A stretch of DNA of 64,000 bases from Phallus indusiatus (taxonomy: Eukaryota > Basidiomycota > Agaricomycetes > Phallales > Phallaceae): the NCBI GenBank assembly GCA_027605045.1, contig JAQFWX010000001.1, positions 1,116,001 to 1,180,000 of the forward strand, in the 5' to 3' direction. This document shows positions 12,222-23,184 of this stretch, one piece after another. The notes below the pieces were generated by a model. It did no database searches and had not been told where the DNA came from. It was given only the letters and a program-made list of their open reading frames with translations. Position numbers and translations under genes: made by a program. Every line of letters begins with the position of its first letter. Positions within the stretch are counted from its first letter, which is position 1.

Positions 12222-15020
12222 ATAATATGAGTGTTGTGGACCTGGAGGTTTTCTAACATGCAAAGTGCCCTTAAATATGGTTTGAATCATGGACTAGAAC
12301 TATTTCAATCATCACGCATATTACTTTTTGAAATTCAAAAAAACAAGGCTTTCGAATGGAACGTGATCATGTGGTTACAACAATATCATCAGAACTATCA
12401 ACTGAGAGGAGTCAATAGTTGCCGCAATAAACACTTGAGTCTTATAATGAAAAGGATTTGAGATGTCTTTTTGGATGTGTAAAGTAGTGACAAACTATCT
12501 TCAAAGAAATCACAGGCATTAAAAATGAAACGTAATCTAACGTATCCTATCGATTATGGCGAAAAAAATCCAACCCACAACCTTGAATCTACGGCTCCAA
12601 CCTGCCAGATGAATCGATGACGGGTTGACCGGTCAGACACGGCAAGTAAAAATCTGTTCAACGACTCGGACTAATTTCCCGCAATAAAGATTTCTCAACG
12701 AGATGCGTTCACTAGCGAGATAAGCCTGATCCAACAACACAATTACAAACAATTAAAAGATGATTCAAAGCATCATTGCACATGCTACTGCAATGAACAT
12801 GCGAGGTCGCTTCAAAACACGGTGTCTCTGAATATGATGCCACAGAGATCCATTATTGCGAAGATGCAATCTCTATGAATCTATATAGGGAAATTACATC
12901 AGTATATGATATAGACTTCAAACGAAAGGTTTCGGAGTGGACTGACAAGACTATTCGGATATTCGTTCTTTTGTGATGAACTAATTGGAAATAACAAGGA
13001 AAGTGTTATGCAAATATGAACTTATTTCGTGCGTTTTTGCAGACGTTTATGTAAAGTTGATATGGGACTTTCAGCTGACTAGGTGTCCTTTACGTCGACG
13101 ATGGTATGTGAATTCAACGTATCTCCAGGGGCCGCGGAAAATTGAAAGCACTTTCGGCCGATAGTGGTCATCTTGAGTTTCTCATGACGTTGTCTTGGGG
13201 TCGCAAATCGTTTTCTTGGAGTATCGTTGGTTATTGATTCGGTTATTGATAGTCAATCAAAATGAAATGCACAAGAAATGTTACTTTTCTTAATACATCT
13301 GTACCAGTCTCTCGTGTCTGTATAACTCCGTATAACCTAAAGGTTTGGGTGTTTTCTGAACGATCTCTTGAAGACACTTTCTCCCATGTTCGTTGTTGGT
13401 ATAAACATGATATATGGTTTTGTATCTTCATTGCGATGTATAGTGCATCCGTTGGATGGCGAAACAACGAACGGTATGTACCCGAAAGAATGACGACGGT
13501 TGGTGGGCTTGTTTAGCTTGCGCTGTCGCACTAGTCGCGTCCGTGTTCGTGTTCATGGGAGACCCCGGATTAGATGAGGAGTCCTCGACTCCTCTCCGAC
13601 GGAGGTGACCGTCGAACAAGAGCTGGACGATGATGGAAAAGCACTGGGGATAAGAAGATTGACGTGGCTCGTTGAAGCACATCCGAAGTCGATGGGAGGT
13701 GGGGCCAGTTCAGCAGCCTGCTGTTTTGATCTGGACATCATCAGACGCCCGTCGATGTCTATACGTATGTATATTCGTGTGGAGAGGTTTTCCTCTTGCG
13801 TGCTCGGCACGCCTCGTCTTTATTTTCGGTGCGACGCGTCGTTTTAGTACTAGCGCGGGTTTGGCTTTGAGATTGCGAAGAAAGAGGGGCGGGCGCCTCG
13901 AGCACTGATACTGGCACGGGATTGATAGGATGGGTCTTAGTCGAGGCGGGGTTAGTTGGAGCAGGAGCAGGAGCAGGTCTTGAATTTGCTGTTTTGGTTT
14001 GTTGTGGCTCTTTGGCTCGAAGACTGGTCTGCGGCACTGATGAGAACGCGCGCTGCCTTTTACCGGAGTGGCGGGAATGCAGCAGGATACAGAGCGCATG
14101 TCGCGTGCGCAGGCGTGAACACTGATTGTAGCAGGCGATTTGCAGTAGGAGACGAAACACCCGGCAGATCTTTTGCTATGACACCGTTGGGGGACCGTTC
14201 CGGTATTGTACGGAGGGACATGTGCGCGACTCGTCGTTTCAGGTCCTTAAAAAGAAGTGGTGGGCGCTGTAGGCGCAGAGGCACTAGATGGGGACGAGAG
14301 GCTAGATGGTCATGGCTTAATGGTCGACATAGACGCAGATGAAGAGATAGAGCAGAGGTATGAGGATGCATCAGACCTGGGTCCTTAACGGAGACAAATG
14401 AATTTCCATCAGAAACTGTCATGTTATGTCGGTGTGAAGAGGTAGGGATAGAGGATACACTCTATCATCAGGAGGGACTTCTTTTACCGTTCGAATATCA
14501 CGGACTCAACGGTTGATGTGATAGGGAAGATAGTGACAACAGGGGCCTGGTTGGAGGGAGAGCAGCCTTGCGTCTCTCAGACTCGACGGATTTGACAGTG
14601 GAGGTGGGGAGAATGAGGCCACAGATCGTGTGCATGCTCTGTTGACAGCCCTCGAGGGCAGGACTGACGCCGCGACAAATCCTGTGACGGGTACAGGGCT
14701 GACTGTAGCGAAAGCAGCTTTGGATCGCTCGCGCTCGCCATGTTCAACAGTCAATGTGAATGAGACGGACGCAGCTGACGGCTTCCTATTGGGGTCTGAA
14801 AGCGGCGCCAAAGTTGCGGGAAGTGCCGGTTTAGTTTCTCACTACAGAAGTCGTTGACAACACTTCTAAGGAATTTTCCGTGATGGGTTAGACCAAGACC
14901 GTCATTTAACGTTTAAGGCGCAGGAGAGACTGGATCAGGATATATCGTGGGTGCAGCGGTCGTGTCTGGGAATGGAGCTGGGAACATCACGTTAACGTTG
15001 GAGCGATCTATCGTTCGAGG
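12222..15020. repeat. Upstream duplicated unit U, copy 1
   Basis: About 2.8 kb that recurs upstream of G (41580-44650) and J (58400-61780). It starts with the phrase gtgttgtggacctggaggtt, passes through a part with a gtcgcaaatcg landmark near 13200, and ends in the Ser/Thr-rich pseudogene described separately. In each case the unit lies directly behind the 5' end of a minus-strand DUF6533 gene, so gene plus 3 kb of flank appear to have been copied together. The MITE lies exactly between the unit and gene B. Confidence 0.7.
13430..14880 (-). pseudogene. Ser/Thr/Pro-rich protein remnant, copy 1
   Basis: On the minus strand a low-complexity protein can be followed only by changing frames. The best-conserved piece is SSQSQSQTR...TKTTRRTEN, then RARKRKTS, matched at 43700-43890 and 60500-61090. 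A downstream piece (SASTSHVNLLIPSAFPSSSSS-like) matches 60237-60518. Frameshifts between the pieces differ from copy to copy. I do not recognise the ancestral protein; basic, Ser-rich and Pro-rich stretches suggest a disordered, possibly nuclear, protein. The opposite strand has long open frames that are by-products of the base composition. Confidence 0.45.
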
Positions 15021-15789
15021 TCAAGGTGCAATGAGTGGCTAAAGCATATACTTGTCAACCTAGACTCCGAATCCCAACAGCGGTGTGATGTGTTATGTAA
15101 CAATTGAATCATCAATGTTGACGGAGACTAACTCTCAAAGAATTAGGTAAAAGCAACGAGGGTTTGAACATCACATTTTGTTACAAATTAGCTCGTATAC
15201 AACAACAATGTGCGCCATGAATATTAGGACACATTAAAAGATGCTGGCTTCAAATTTCTCAGGTGCAGCCATTGACAACCATGATTCATCTGGCCTCGTT
15301 GAGCGCTGAAGCGCTGACCCAGAACGTCTCATGGAACTCTCATTCGAGCGTAAAACTATACCATCCATGTTGATTGACGGGGTGGGAAAGGGAACTCGGA
15401 TTTAATCTATTCACGCCTCGTTTTCGCAACCGAGTTTTTCAATACTGAGTTGATTCGGAAAAGATAGTTCGTAACGTTTTAATAAACCATCGTCAAGGAG
15501 ATTATCGGTCCAAGTTAGATACATTAAAGGAACTCTACCGTAGCCTCATATTCCGAGTATGAGAAAGTGCTGGAATCCAACTCACGATCTGAGATTCCAG
15601 TCCGCCAGACGACTCAACAGACACAGCAGGCAAAAATTGCTTCACGACAGGTTTTCCACGACGAAGACTTATTAACGAGATGCGTTCATTCGCAAGATGA
15701 GCCTAATCCTATAGAACCAAAAAAAATGAACCTTCGAAAAAAAGAAGCAGCAAGGCAAAAACATCATCGTCACCTACCGAACTCTGTCC

Positions 15790-16020
15790 CATAGATAAAT
15801 GACGATCCAGGACATCCGAACACTCTTCAACAATGGCACAAAAGGGATGAACTAAAATCCCAGTCAAACTACGCATTAAGGGGAACGACACGTGCCCCTC
15901 GCTCTCTAATCTGCAATGGCTTGACACCCCACTCTTCTTCCACAGCTCGCCGTTCATCTTGAAATACCGAGTTTCCAAATTCCCCAACCACCGGTCCACC
16001 ATACTGTCAATACTAGCCTA
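15790..16020 (-). pseudogene. Remnant of an unknown gene's last exon, copy 1
   Basis: After an acceptor-like gtag the minus strand reads ASIDSMVDRWLGNLETRYFK. After a one-base shift it continues RAVEEEWGVKPLQIRERGA to a stop. The same protein is seen in an independent copy at 20180-20370 (VSIDRTADWWLRNLESRYFK, then ERAVPEEE), so the frame was once real. The frame change shows this copy is broken. I do not know the family, and I could not find the upstream exons. Confidence 0.4.
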
Positions 16021-16099
16021 CAACAAGCATGCCTGAGTATTTTCATTTTTGTTGTGTTTTTCCCGGTGTTGTCGGTTTCAGCCGGTCGCAAGAAGGCCT

Positions 16100-17010
16100 A
16101 GGAAGCAGTGTCATACAATAGATATACCTATAATGAGCTGAATGTATAACTGCGGGAGAACTCGAAGAACACGTGGGGTATGCGAATGAATGGTTGGCGT
16201 TGAGAAACCAGATTGATTTTGCGGAGTGGCAGAATGGACGGGGTAGAGAACGGAACGGCTTAGACGAAGAGGGTTATTGGAAAGTGGGGCCATTTTTTGC
16301 GGTCGAGTGCTAAACCAGTATCACCAGTTTCGCCGTCCCCATCTCCATTTGCGTCTATTTGGTTGAATGAGACTCAGTTGGTGTGATTGTCTGGTGGTAA
16401 TGGAGAGACGGCGGTGGTTGCGGTGGCTCGGTGCTTTGCATCCGACGCGGTAGCTCTGAAGGATCGTACCATTGTAAGTTAGTGTTTTGACATCCAGTAT
16501 ATAGTTGACTGAAGGTGAATACGCGAGTGAGAATATGTCGCCTGCGGAAGTGTAGTAGCAAGTGAGGTCTCGCGTGGACCGTACTCTGACCGTATTCTCG
16601 CTTGCGGAATGCTCAGAACAATTTACTTGACGAGATGAACGGCCATTCACGTTCTCTGTCGATTTCTAAAACGAGAACGTTGTCTGTGTGCCCATGAAGC
16701 GTCGGCTTCATACAACGACCCCAAATCTGAAGAAACTGAGACACTAGTCAGTCTAGCTGTTCGATCTCACTGTCATTATTGCGCACGTACATTGATGTCA
16801 TGATCATCAGTATGACAACCCAGAATGATATGCTTCGCATATGCTGCCAACCCTAACACCGAACTCGACAGGTTGTCAGGTAATGGTAAAGGATACGAGT
16901 CAGACGAGGCCGCGGGGGTCGAGCAGTGCTTGGAGACAGTGGCGTAGTAAACGTTGCGCGTGTCAGAGATGGGACAGGACATGAATAAGGGACGAAGTTG
17001 TGAGGTAAAT
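16100..17010. repeat. Intergenic repeat R3 (beside gene C)
   Basis: Recurring phrases shared with about 20940, 27180, 33070 and 53690 include gagaatatgtcgcctgc, agtagcaagtgaggtctcgcgt and, on the minus strand, short frames reading like SVL.P.HSAT.Q.Q.GF. The frames are interrupted differently in each copy. This may be a dead gene family or a duplicated promoter region; it carries no intact gene. Confidence 0.5.
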
Positions 17011-17760
17011 GAGGATTCCTATGTTTATTTGCTTCTCATGAGGTATACGAAGAACGTGCCTATTTCACCGACCAGCCAATCCTATGATCTTTTGAGAAAA
17101 GAAAAGGAAACCAGCCCGAAATGAACTCACCATGAAACCGTCGATCTTAGTAATTATCCTCAGGATTCACCTCAGTGTTTACCGCATGGTCCCGATCAAC
17201 ACCTGCAATAGTGTTTTCTGACGTTGAACGCGTTCTGCTGCGACATCGATGTCTGTAAGATGCCCGTTACGTGACGTCACACTGTCACAGCTCCCTGCGA
17301 ATCTGAGTCCTGACTTCCGCGTCCTGAGCTTAGCTCGTCCCCCAACCTACCACGGACACCACTACGGAGAGCGAGACGAGGCAGGACTCGCCGGCAGGTA
17401 CAGGTCACCCAGTGGCAGCAGTGTTTAACCAATATCCTCATCACGGTTTGGCTACAGCGTTTCAATCAAAAAAAAAAAACTCGTTTTAGTGAACGTACCA
17501 ATAGCAATTATGCTTGATTTCAGCCTAAGAGAAATGTGGGCAGACGGCCTCTTATGGAAATACATGGACATCAAATCGCTGTGTCAATTATAAATATATT
17601 TAATGCTTACATACAGTCTCTATTGACTAGAATAAAATAATCAGAGAATAATATGGAAATTGCAAAGAAATTGAAATGAGTGTAAAAAATATATCAAAAA
17701 CTCCCTGAAAGTCAGACATCTAAGATGACACTCTCAATTAGAATGTTATTAACCAATCTT
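17011..17760. other. Intergenic stretch downstream of gene C
   Basis: The first half continues the R3-associated sequence (a gacgtcacactgtcacagctc segment recurs near 21730). The second half is AT-rich 3' flank of gene C, similar to the 3' flanks of the other DUF6533 copies. No gene seen. Confidence 0.4.
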
Positions 17761-17819
17761 TAACTAGTAAAAATTGCATACTGAAAATGCTCTACACTCA
17801 GGTTGAGTGACATCCATGG

Positions 17820-19529
17820 CTAGGTGTGGGCCGCTAGGTCACTGTCCCCGTCAGGTAGGTTCTCCGGATCATCCATATTTCTCTCCTCAAGCTGAGGAGT
17901 GGCCATTTCCACAAGGAAGGATTGGTGTATATGCCGGAGAACATTTGAGAGTTGAAGCGATGGTAAAGACATTCGGCTAGCTTCAATTTGTACAGAGTTG
18001 AGGCAACGAAGATCAAGAGTAAAATCAGCCACTAGAATTCCCGACAGGCTTGGGAGAGGTTAATCATGGAAGGATGTGCATGGAGATGAGATGAACCTCA
18101 CACATTTTGTGTAACTTCATAACTCTGCGATACAGAAACCTGAGAGGATTCAGATTAATTGAAGAGTATGTTAAGAAGCATGGTGTGTGAGAATTTTCAA
18201 TTAAACAGGGTCCATACACCTGTAAACTAAGAAGATCTCAGCCACTTGGTCCCCAGGACCCATTCTATATGATTGGAATCTTACCAGCCCAAGAGGTGGC
18301 ATAATGATAGTAATGATAACAGCAAGACTTAGAAAGCCATGATAAGATGTGAGATGATTATCAATATCAACTGATGTGACCTTACCAACATCCGAATATA
18401 CCTGCATGTTACTCAGTAACCCTTGTCATAAATCTCACCAAACGTACTTTGTGCAAGAAGCATGGAAACAAGCCCATTACTTTGAATTCCGTTCTTGCAT
18501 TTCAATCTCCATATACCCCAGATGTTCCATATGCAAATGCCAAATATAAGTAAATCAGTGAAAAAAGGGATGATATTGTTGACAGTGGTTACTAAAATAG
18601 TTTGATTGTAAACACATCTAAAACATTGATGAGCAATGAGCATGAGCCATACTGATAATTTCTTCTGTGGAGAGGCTTCATCACAAGGTCAGTGCATATG
18701 CATAATTTTGACGGGCTACAGACCTTTGAATGCACCCAGGAAATGAAAATACAATGCCTACCACCAAAAGGAGGGTAACTAAGTAGATTCACAATCATTG
18801 TCGGATCCTCACCATACAAATCTAAACCCAAGTCAGAAAAAAAGCCAAAGGCCAAAGCTAAACTGAGAATTTTATTCCCTTCGCATAGTGAATATGCTCG
18901 GACAGACAATAATCCTGAGGTGTCTATTACATGAATTTCGAAATAGGTGAATGATGGAACACAGACCTTGGACACCAATGTATGCAAAGAGAGAAACAAT
19001 GCCCAGTACATCATCGAGTATGGTACAAGTTCTTCAAGTTTCTTTATTTTTAGTGAATCTACATAAGTTATGTATAAAAATGTTTACCTTCCGATCTTCA
19101 AAAAAGCGGATGTGACAACAATGAGATATTGAAAGCACTACATGCATGACTATGTGTATTAACATACCGAAGCAAATAGTTGTATTGAGAGCAAAAGTCC
19201 CTGGCTCAGTAAAGTTCCATATCTCGCAAAGAGGTACAGTAATGTGGGCAAACTGAATGGCTTGGACCATATGTGATCTTTTTCTTGAGAGAATGTTATC
19301 AGAGTAGTATAGAAACTAAGTCCTAGAGGTTTTGCTGTTTTAGTAGAACTTTTACGACATTGCATTGGTCACCTGTTAGACTGGAAGCAACCAAGCTGAA
19401 AGCATAGCTAATCCCATAATCAAGTCAGATGCAATGACAGGTATAAGACAGAATTGATATATACCCTTCATAGGCCTCTTGAATAATATCCGCAGTTGAA
19501 GCATCCACGTTAGTATTTGTGCTGTTCAT
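17820..19529 (-). CDS. DUF6533-family membrane protein, copy C
   Basis: Starts MNSTNTNVDASTADIIQEAYEG (from 19527-19529). Exon 1, the 8-nt microexon 19373-19380 and exon 3 join in frame to give LSFYTTLITFSQEKDHIWSK...TLLYLFARYGTLL. The second microexon (19088-19095, ATCGGAAG) and the exon giving TCTILDDVLGIVSLFAYIGV follow in frame. The 16-nt microexon is at 18386-18401 and a plausible 9-nt one lies near 18210. The long exon reads CVYNQTILVTTVNNII...GICIWNIWGIWRLK. The final exon (VADFTLDLRCLNSVQIEASRMS) ends early at DLAAHT because of a small deletion, removing the usual TQLTEA-like tail. Otherwise the gene looks complete and probably encodes a multi-pass membrane protein of about 300 residues. 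Function of the family is unknown. Confidence 0.75.
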
Positions 19530-19559
19530 AATATGGTGAGAATAAATGTTATAGAAATT

Positions 19560-20130
19560 GTGACTTGAAGTAATAGCTCTGTGCTGAGATCGTGGAATTT
19601 TTATATACTTAGTGTCTATTTTGAATCATGGACCGATCCATCTCAATCATCACCCATTATAGCGCAACTGCGATTCGAAGGTTTTCAAGAAACAAAGCTC
19701 TCGATGGGATGATGGCCACAGTATCACCAAATTGTCAACTAAGAGAAGCCGGTGTTTGCGGCAGTAATTTCTCGAGCGTTATGGATACGACCATCAATGA
19801 GTCAAACGCGTTCGCAGCATCGTAATATACCAACCGAAACAGACTCGGACACCATATGAACGAGAACGAAACAACATTTATAAATATTTGGGACCTCGAG
19901 GTGCTGATAGGTTATCTTCAAGAAAAAAAAATCGACATACATTAAAAATGACAATAATTAATAAAACAAATCGAGTATGGCAAAAATCGCTTCACAACAA
20001 ATTTCTCACGGCGGAATTTTACGAAATGCGTTCATTAGCAAGATGAGCTTGATCCTACACATGAAAACACAACTGCAATCAAAAGATGATTCAACATCAT
20101 CATCAACGCCCCTTACTGGACTCTGCTGGC
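19560..20130. repeat. Diverged copy of unit U upstream of gene C
   Basis: Phrases such as ttgaatcatggac near 19620 and gatgcgttcattagcaagatgagct-like sequence near 20025 match the units upstream of B, G and J. Alignment is patchy and no open frame is conserved. Confidence 0.4.
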
Positions 20131-20179
20131 GTTACCGAGCTCTCTTCAAAAATGGCAGAAGGGATGGACTAAAAATTGT

Positions 20180-20370
20180 ATCTCAGCATACCAAACAACA
20201 GCAATCAATCATGCATCTTACTCCTCCTTCTCGAATCCAGCGACTTGACCCAGCATTCTTCTTCCGGCACGGCTCGCTCAAGAATTTTAAAATACCGACT
20301 TTCCAAATTCCTTAACCACCAATCGGCCGTTCTATCAATACTCACCTATTGTTACAACCACAACACCATG
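20180..20370 (-). pseudogene. Remnant of an unknown gene's last exon, copy 2
   Basis: After an acceptor-like aatag the minus strand reads VSIDRTADWWLRNLESRYFK, then ILERAVPEEECWVKSL, then a frame unlike copy 1. See 15790-16020 for the matching copy. The shared protein shows that the stretch descends from coding sequence. The remainder of the gene is not visible in the window. Confidence 0.4.
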
Positions 20371-20939
20371 AGCAATCCGATGTATGAAAACAAGAGGAGG
20401 GACCGTACTTTAAGAGTAATGCTAGACCGGTGTTTTTCGAAACTCTCTTTAACGTCGTGCAACGCAAGCGCACTCCCCGCCGTCTCCGATTTCTAATCTG
20501 TTACAACCCAAATGGACATTTTGGCACGGACGTCAGCCTGTATCACAGTGAAATCTACAAATAAAAATTAACCACATTGTTTTCTCGTGAAAAGATGCGC
20601 ACGCACTTCCGGGACCGGACGTCACGGTCGCAACGCTGTGCACACCCAAACTAGGTTCACTTCATCACGACGAGAGTGATTCCGCATCTTCATTTGTCAG
20701 ATTTGATAGGAGTGCGGATAGTCCGGCTTCAGCTTTTGTACGCTGATGAGCATGACTGGCTGACAATTAGAATTGAGTTGAACCGCCGGCAGGTCGGAGG
20801 CGAGTGACGTACAGGATCCAGTATCTGTTTCCATCAACAAGACCAAACGGCAACATACTCATCCTGACACCCCGCACAAATCGTGTTATCACGCGCCGCG
20901 AGCGACAATGCGACGCCTCCTTGATTACATGAAAACGTA

Positions 20940-21840
20940 TCTAATGAACAGGTCCTTGAGGCGTGCTGCTGCGATTACATATTTTAATAGATTCATCTCC
21001 ACTCCCGGTTATAAGCAAGTAGATTGGAGAACACGTGGAGTATACGGGCGTGAGTACAATTGAATTGTTGAGAACTCTAATTGAATTTGCGGCGTGGCTG
21101 AATGAGCGGAGAACAGAACGGGACGGCCTAGACGAGGATGTTGTCGAAAAGGCGGTGCCATTTTTTGCGGTCCTCATCCTCATTCGCATTGGTCGAATGA
21201 GAGCAAATTATTGTTGTGGGTGTGGTTGTCTAGGGCTAATGATGAAGACGGCGGTGGGCGTGGTGGTTCGGTGCTTTGTGTCTGACGTTGTCCGCGATGT
21301 TGCAATACTTTCGAAAGGTCGTGTCATTGCAGACTCGTGATTTGACATCCAAAATAGAGCTTTGAGTATATGTGAACATCCGAGCGAGAATATGTCGCCT
21401 GCAGAGGTGTCGAGATGTGGGTGAGGATGTAGTAGCAAGTGAGGTCTCGCGTGGACCATATTCCGACCGTACTATCGTGTGCGGGATACTTAGGTAAAAT
21501 AATTTAAGAAGAGTGTGATGCCCATATCATCGAGCTGACCCTATGAACTTTTGGACAGAAAAAAGGAAAACAGCTTGAGATGAACTCAGCTTATGGATGT
21601 TATGAGCGTCAGTCCTAGTAAGCACCATCAGGATTCGCCCTAGTCACCCGCAATAATGTTTTCTTTTGATAATGTTCGACGCGTTCTGCCGCTTGCAATA
21701 TTTTCGCTTGTAGCCGTTATGTGATGTCACACTGTCACAGCTCTTACTTTTCCTCACTTTAAGCGTCCAACGACAAGGGCGAACAAGAGCGAACTTGACC
21801 ATAACCCCGTAAGTATACGGAGCTTGAGCTCTACAAATCA
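20940..21840. repeat. Intergenic repeat R3 (beside gene D)
   Basis: Shares gagaatatgtcgcctgca and agtagcaagtgaggtctcgcgt with the copy at 16100, and the cactgtcacagctc tail with the copy at 17270. The plus-strand frame of 101 residues at 21035-21340 is not preserved in other copies. Confidence 0.5.
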
Positions 21841-21869
21841 AGTTACAGATCCTCTTTCAGTGGCGAAAG

Positions 21870-22340
21870 CCGTCAAACTACGCAAATGATGTCGCCAATA
21901 TTACAGTTCTGCCCAACTAAATCGGAAGCACTATGCAAACAGGCGCAGACACTGCCATCCACCGCAAAGCTTGCCAGTTTAAATTGGCTGGGGCCTTCAT
22001 GGACGCTGACAGCGTGTACTAAACATTCACTTAAGCTGGTATCGACACTCGCCGTTTTGGTTTCGTCTCGGATATGTAGCTGTGTTTGAGAGGGGAGACA
22101 AGAGTTCAGATGTACGTCTCGAGATCCATATCCTTTCCATCTCTTATATCATTCATCACACCGCCTTTTGTCTCTATCATCACCAGTCTCTCGCTTCATC
22201 TTGCCTATACTCTTCGCCACTGTCAGACGAGCTCGGTGCGGCAGAAGATGCAAAACCTATTTTTTGGCCGTCATACTGGTAACGTTATCGTACGTGTTCG
22301 ATAGTGAAGATGAGACTAAGACTAAGTTAGATCTTAAAGT
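21870..22340. repeat. Intergenic repeat R2, copy 2
   Basis: Contains the gccttcatggacgctgaca landmark and the gtcatactggtaacgttatcg landmark in the same order and spacing as 3740-4060, followed by a gatgagactaagactaag run matched near 54525. Short frames overlap in all three phases and are not conserved. Confidence 0.45.
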
Positions 22341-22424
22341 TAATGGTCGTCGTACATTTCCATAAAGAACGATACTTCTGGCACTGGACTTCATTTGACG
22401 AATTAAACAAAGGAGCAGACAGAG

Positions 22425-22856
22425 ATGGTGATGATGAAGGTGATAGTGCCAAAGAGAAGCACTGGTCTAGCACTCGATCACGAAAAATTGGCATCGCTCT
22501 CTCGGCCGTCTCGTTCTCCCACTCAAGCTCTCGGTCACTCAAATGTGGTAATCTACTTCAACAACCCACTCTACTCACACGATGCTCTGCAAGTTCCCCG
22601 AAAGACTCAGCGTATGGTTTTGCTTCCTAGCCCCCTCAAAAGCGTGACTGACCAATTGACAACAGCGGAACCTACGCTCAGCGCTGATACTGGTGCAAAC
22701 AATGACGCTAACCCTGGTGTTCGGTTTCAAGATAAGGTGCCGGGGCGAGGTCAAGTGCAGGGTCCTATTCGATGCGAGCGAGACAGCGTATTGTCACTCA
22801 TCGCACGCTATGGCACGATATATGCAGATGGTCAGAACGGGTGTGTTGCTGTTTGA
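22425..22856 (+). CDS. Weak candidate frame, 143 residues
   Basis: An uninterrupted frame between repeat R2 and the 3' end of gene D. The product is moderately Ser/Thr-rich (PSRSPTQALGHSNVVIYFNNP, later ARYGTIYADGQNGCVAV) with no recognisable domain, signal peptide or membrane segment. No counterpart exists at the equivalent position of the other duplicated blocks, and another frame overlaps it on the same strand. It may be chance. I list it because it is one of the longest frames outside the families named here. Confidence 0.2.
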   Translation: MVMMKVIVPKRSTGLALDHEKLASLSRPSRSPTQALGHSNVVIYFNNPLYSHDALQVPRKTQRMVLLPSPLKSVTDQLTTAEPTLSADTGANNDANPGVRFQDKVPGRGQVQGPIRCERDSVLSLIARYGTIYADGQNGCVAV

Positions 22857-23184
22857 GACTTCGAGACGGATAATCTTGTTAGGGTGCTTATGGCTCATAA
22901 AGTATGTGCACATAACTGTCGTGCGTTCAAGTTAGTTAATATGTATCTTGTCTTCAAGTATGTGTAGTATAAATAGAGTGCCTAGGGCTGACGCTCGTCG
23001 GAAAGATCGTCAGCGTCAAGACATGGCATGAGAGAGATGGAAGATACATGGTAATAAAAAAGAGCACGGAAACCTTCAGAGCAAATAATGGCACCTTATA
23101 ACATTGTAATGCCGAACTAAGATAAATTGAACGTCATTAACTAATTTATGTAGCTGATCAAATAAGAATCACTTACCGAATTTT

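Noticed and set aside
13553..14422. Several long plus-strand frames opposite the Ser/Thr-rich remnant
   Set aside because: They translate to Arg/Gly-rich low-complexity sequence and do not align between the three copies of unit U. The minus-strand pieces do align.
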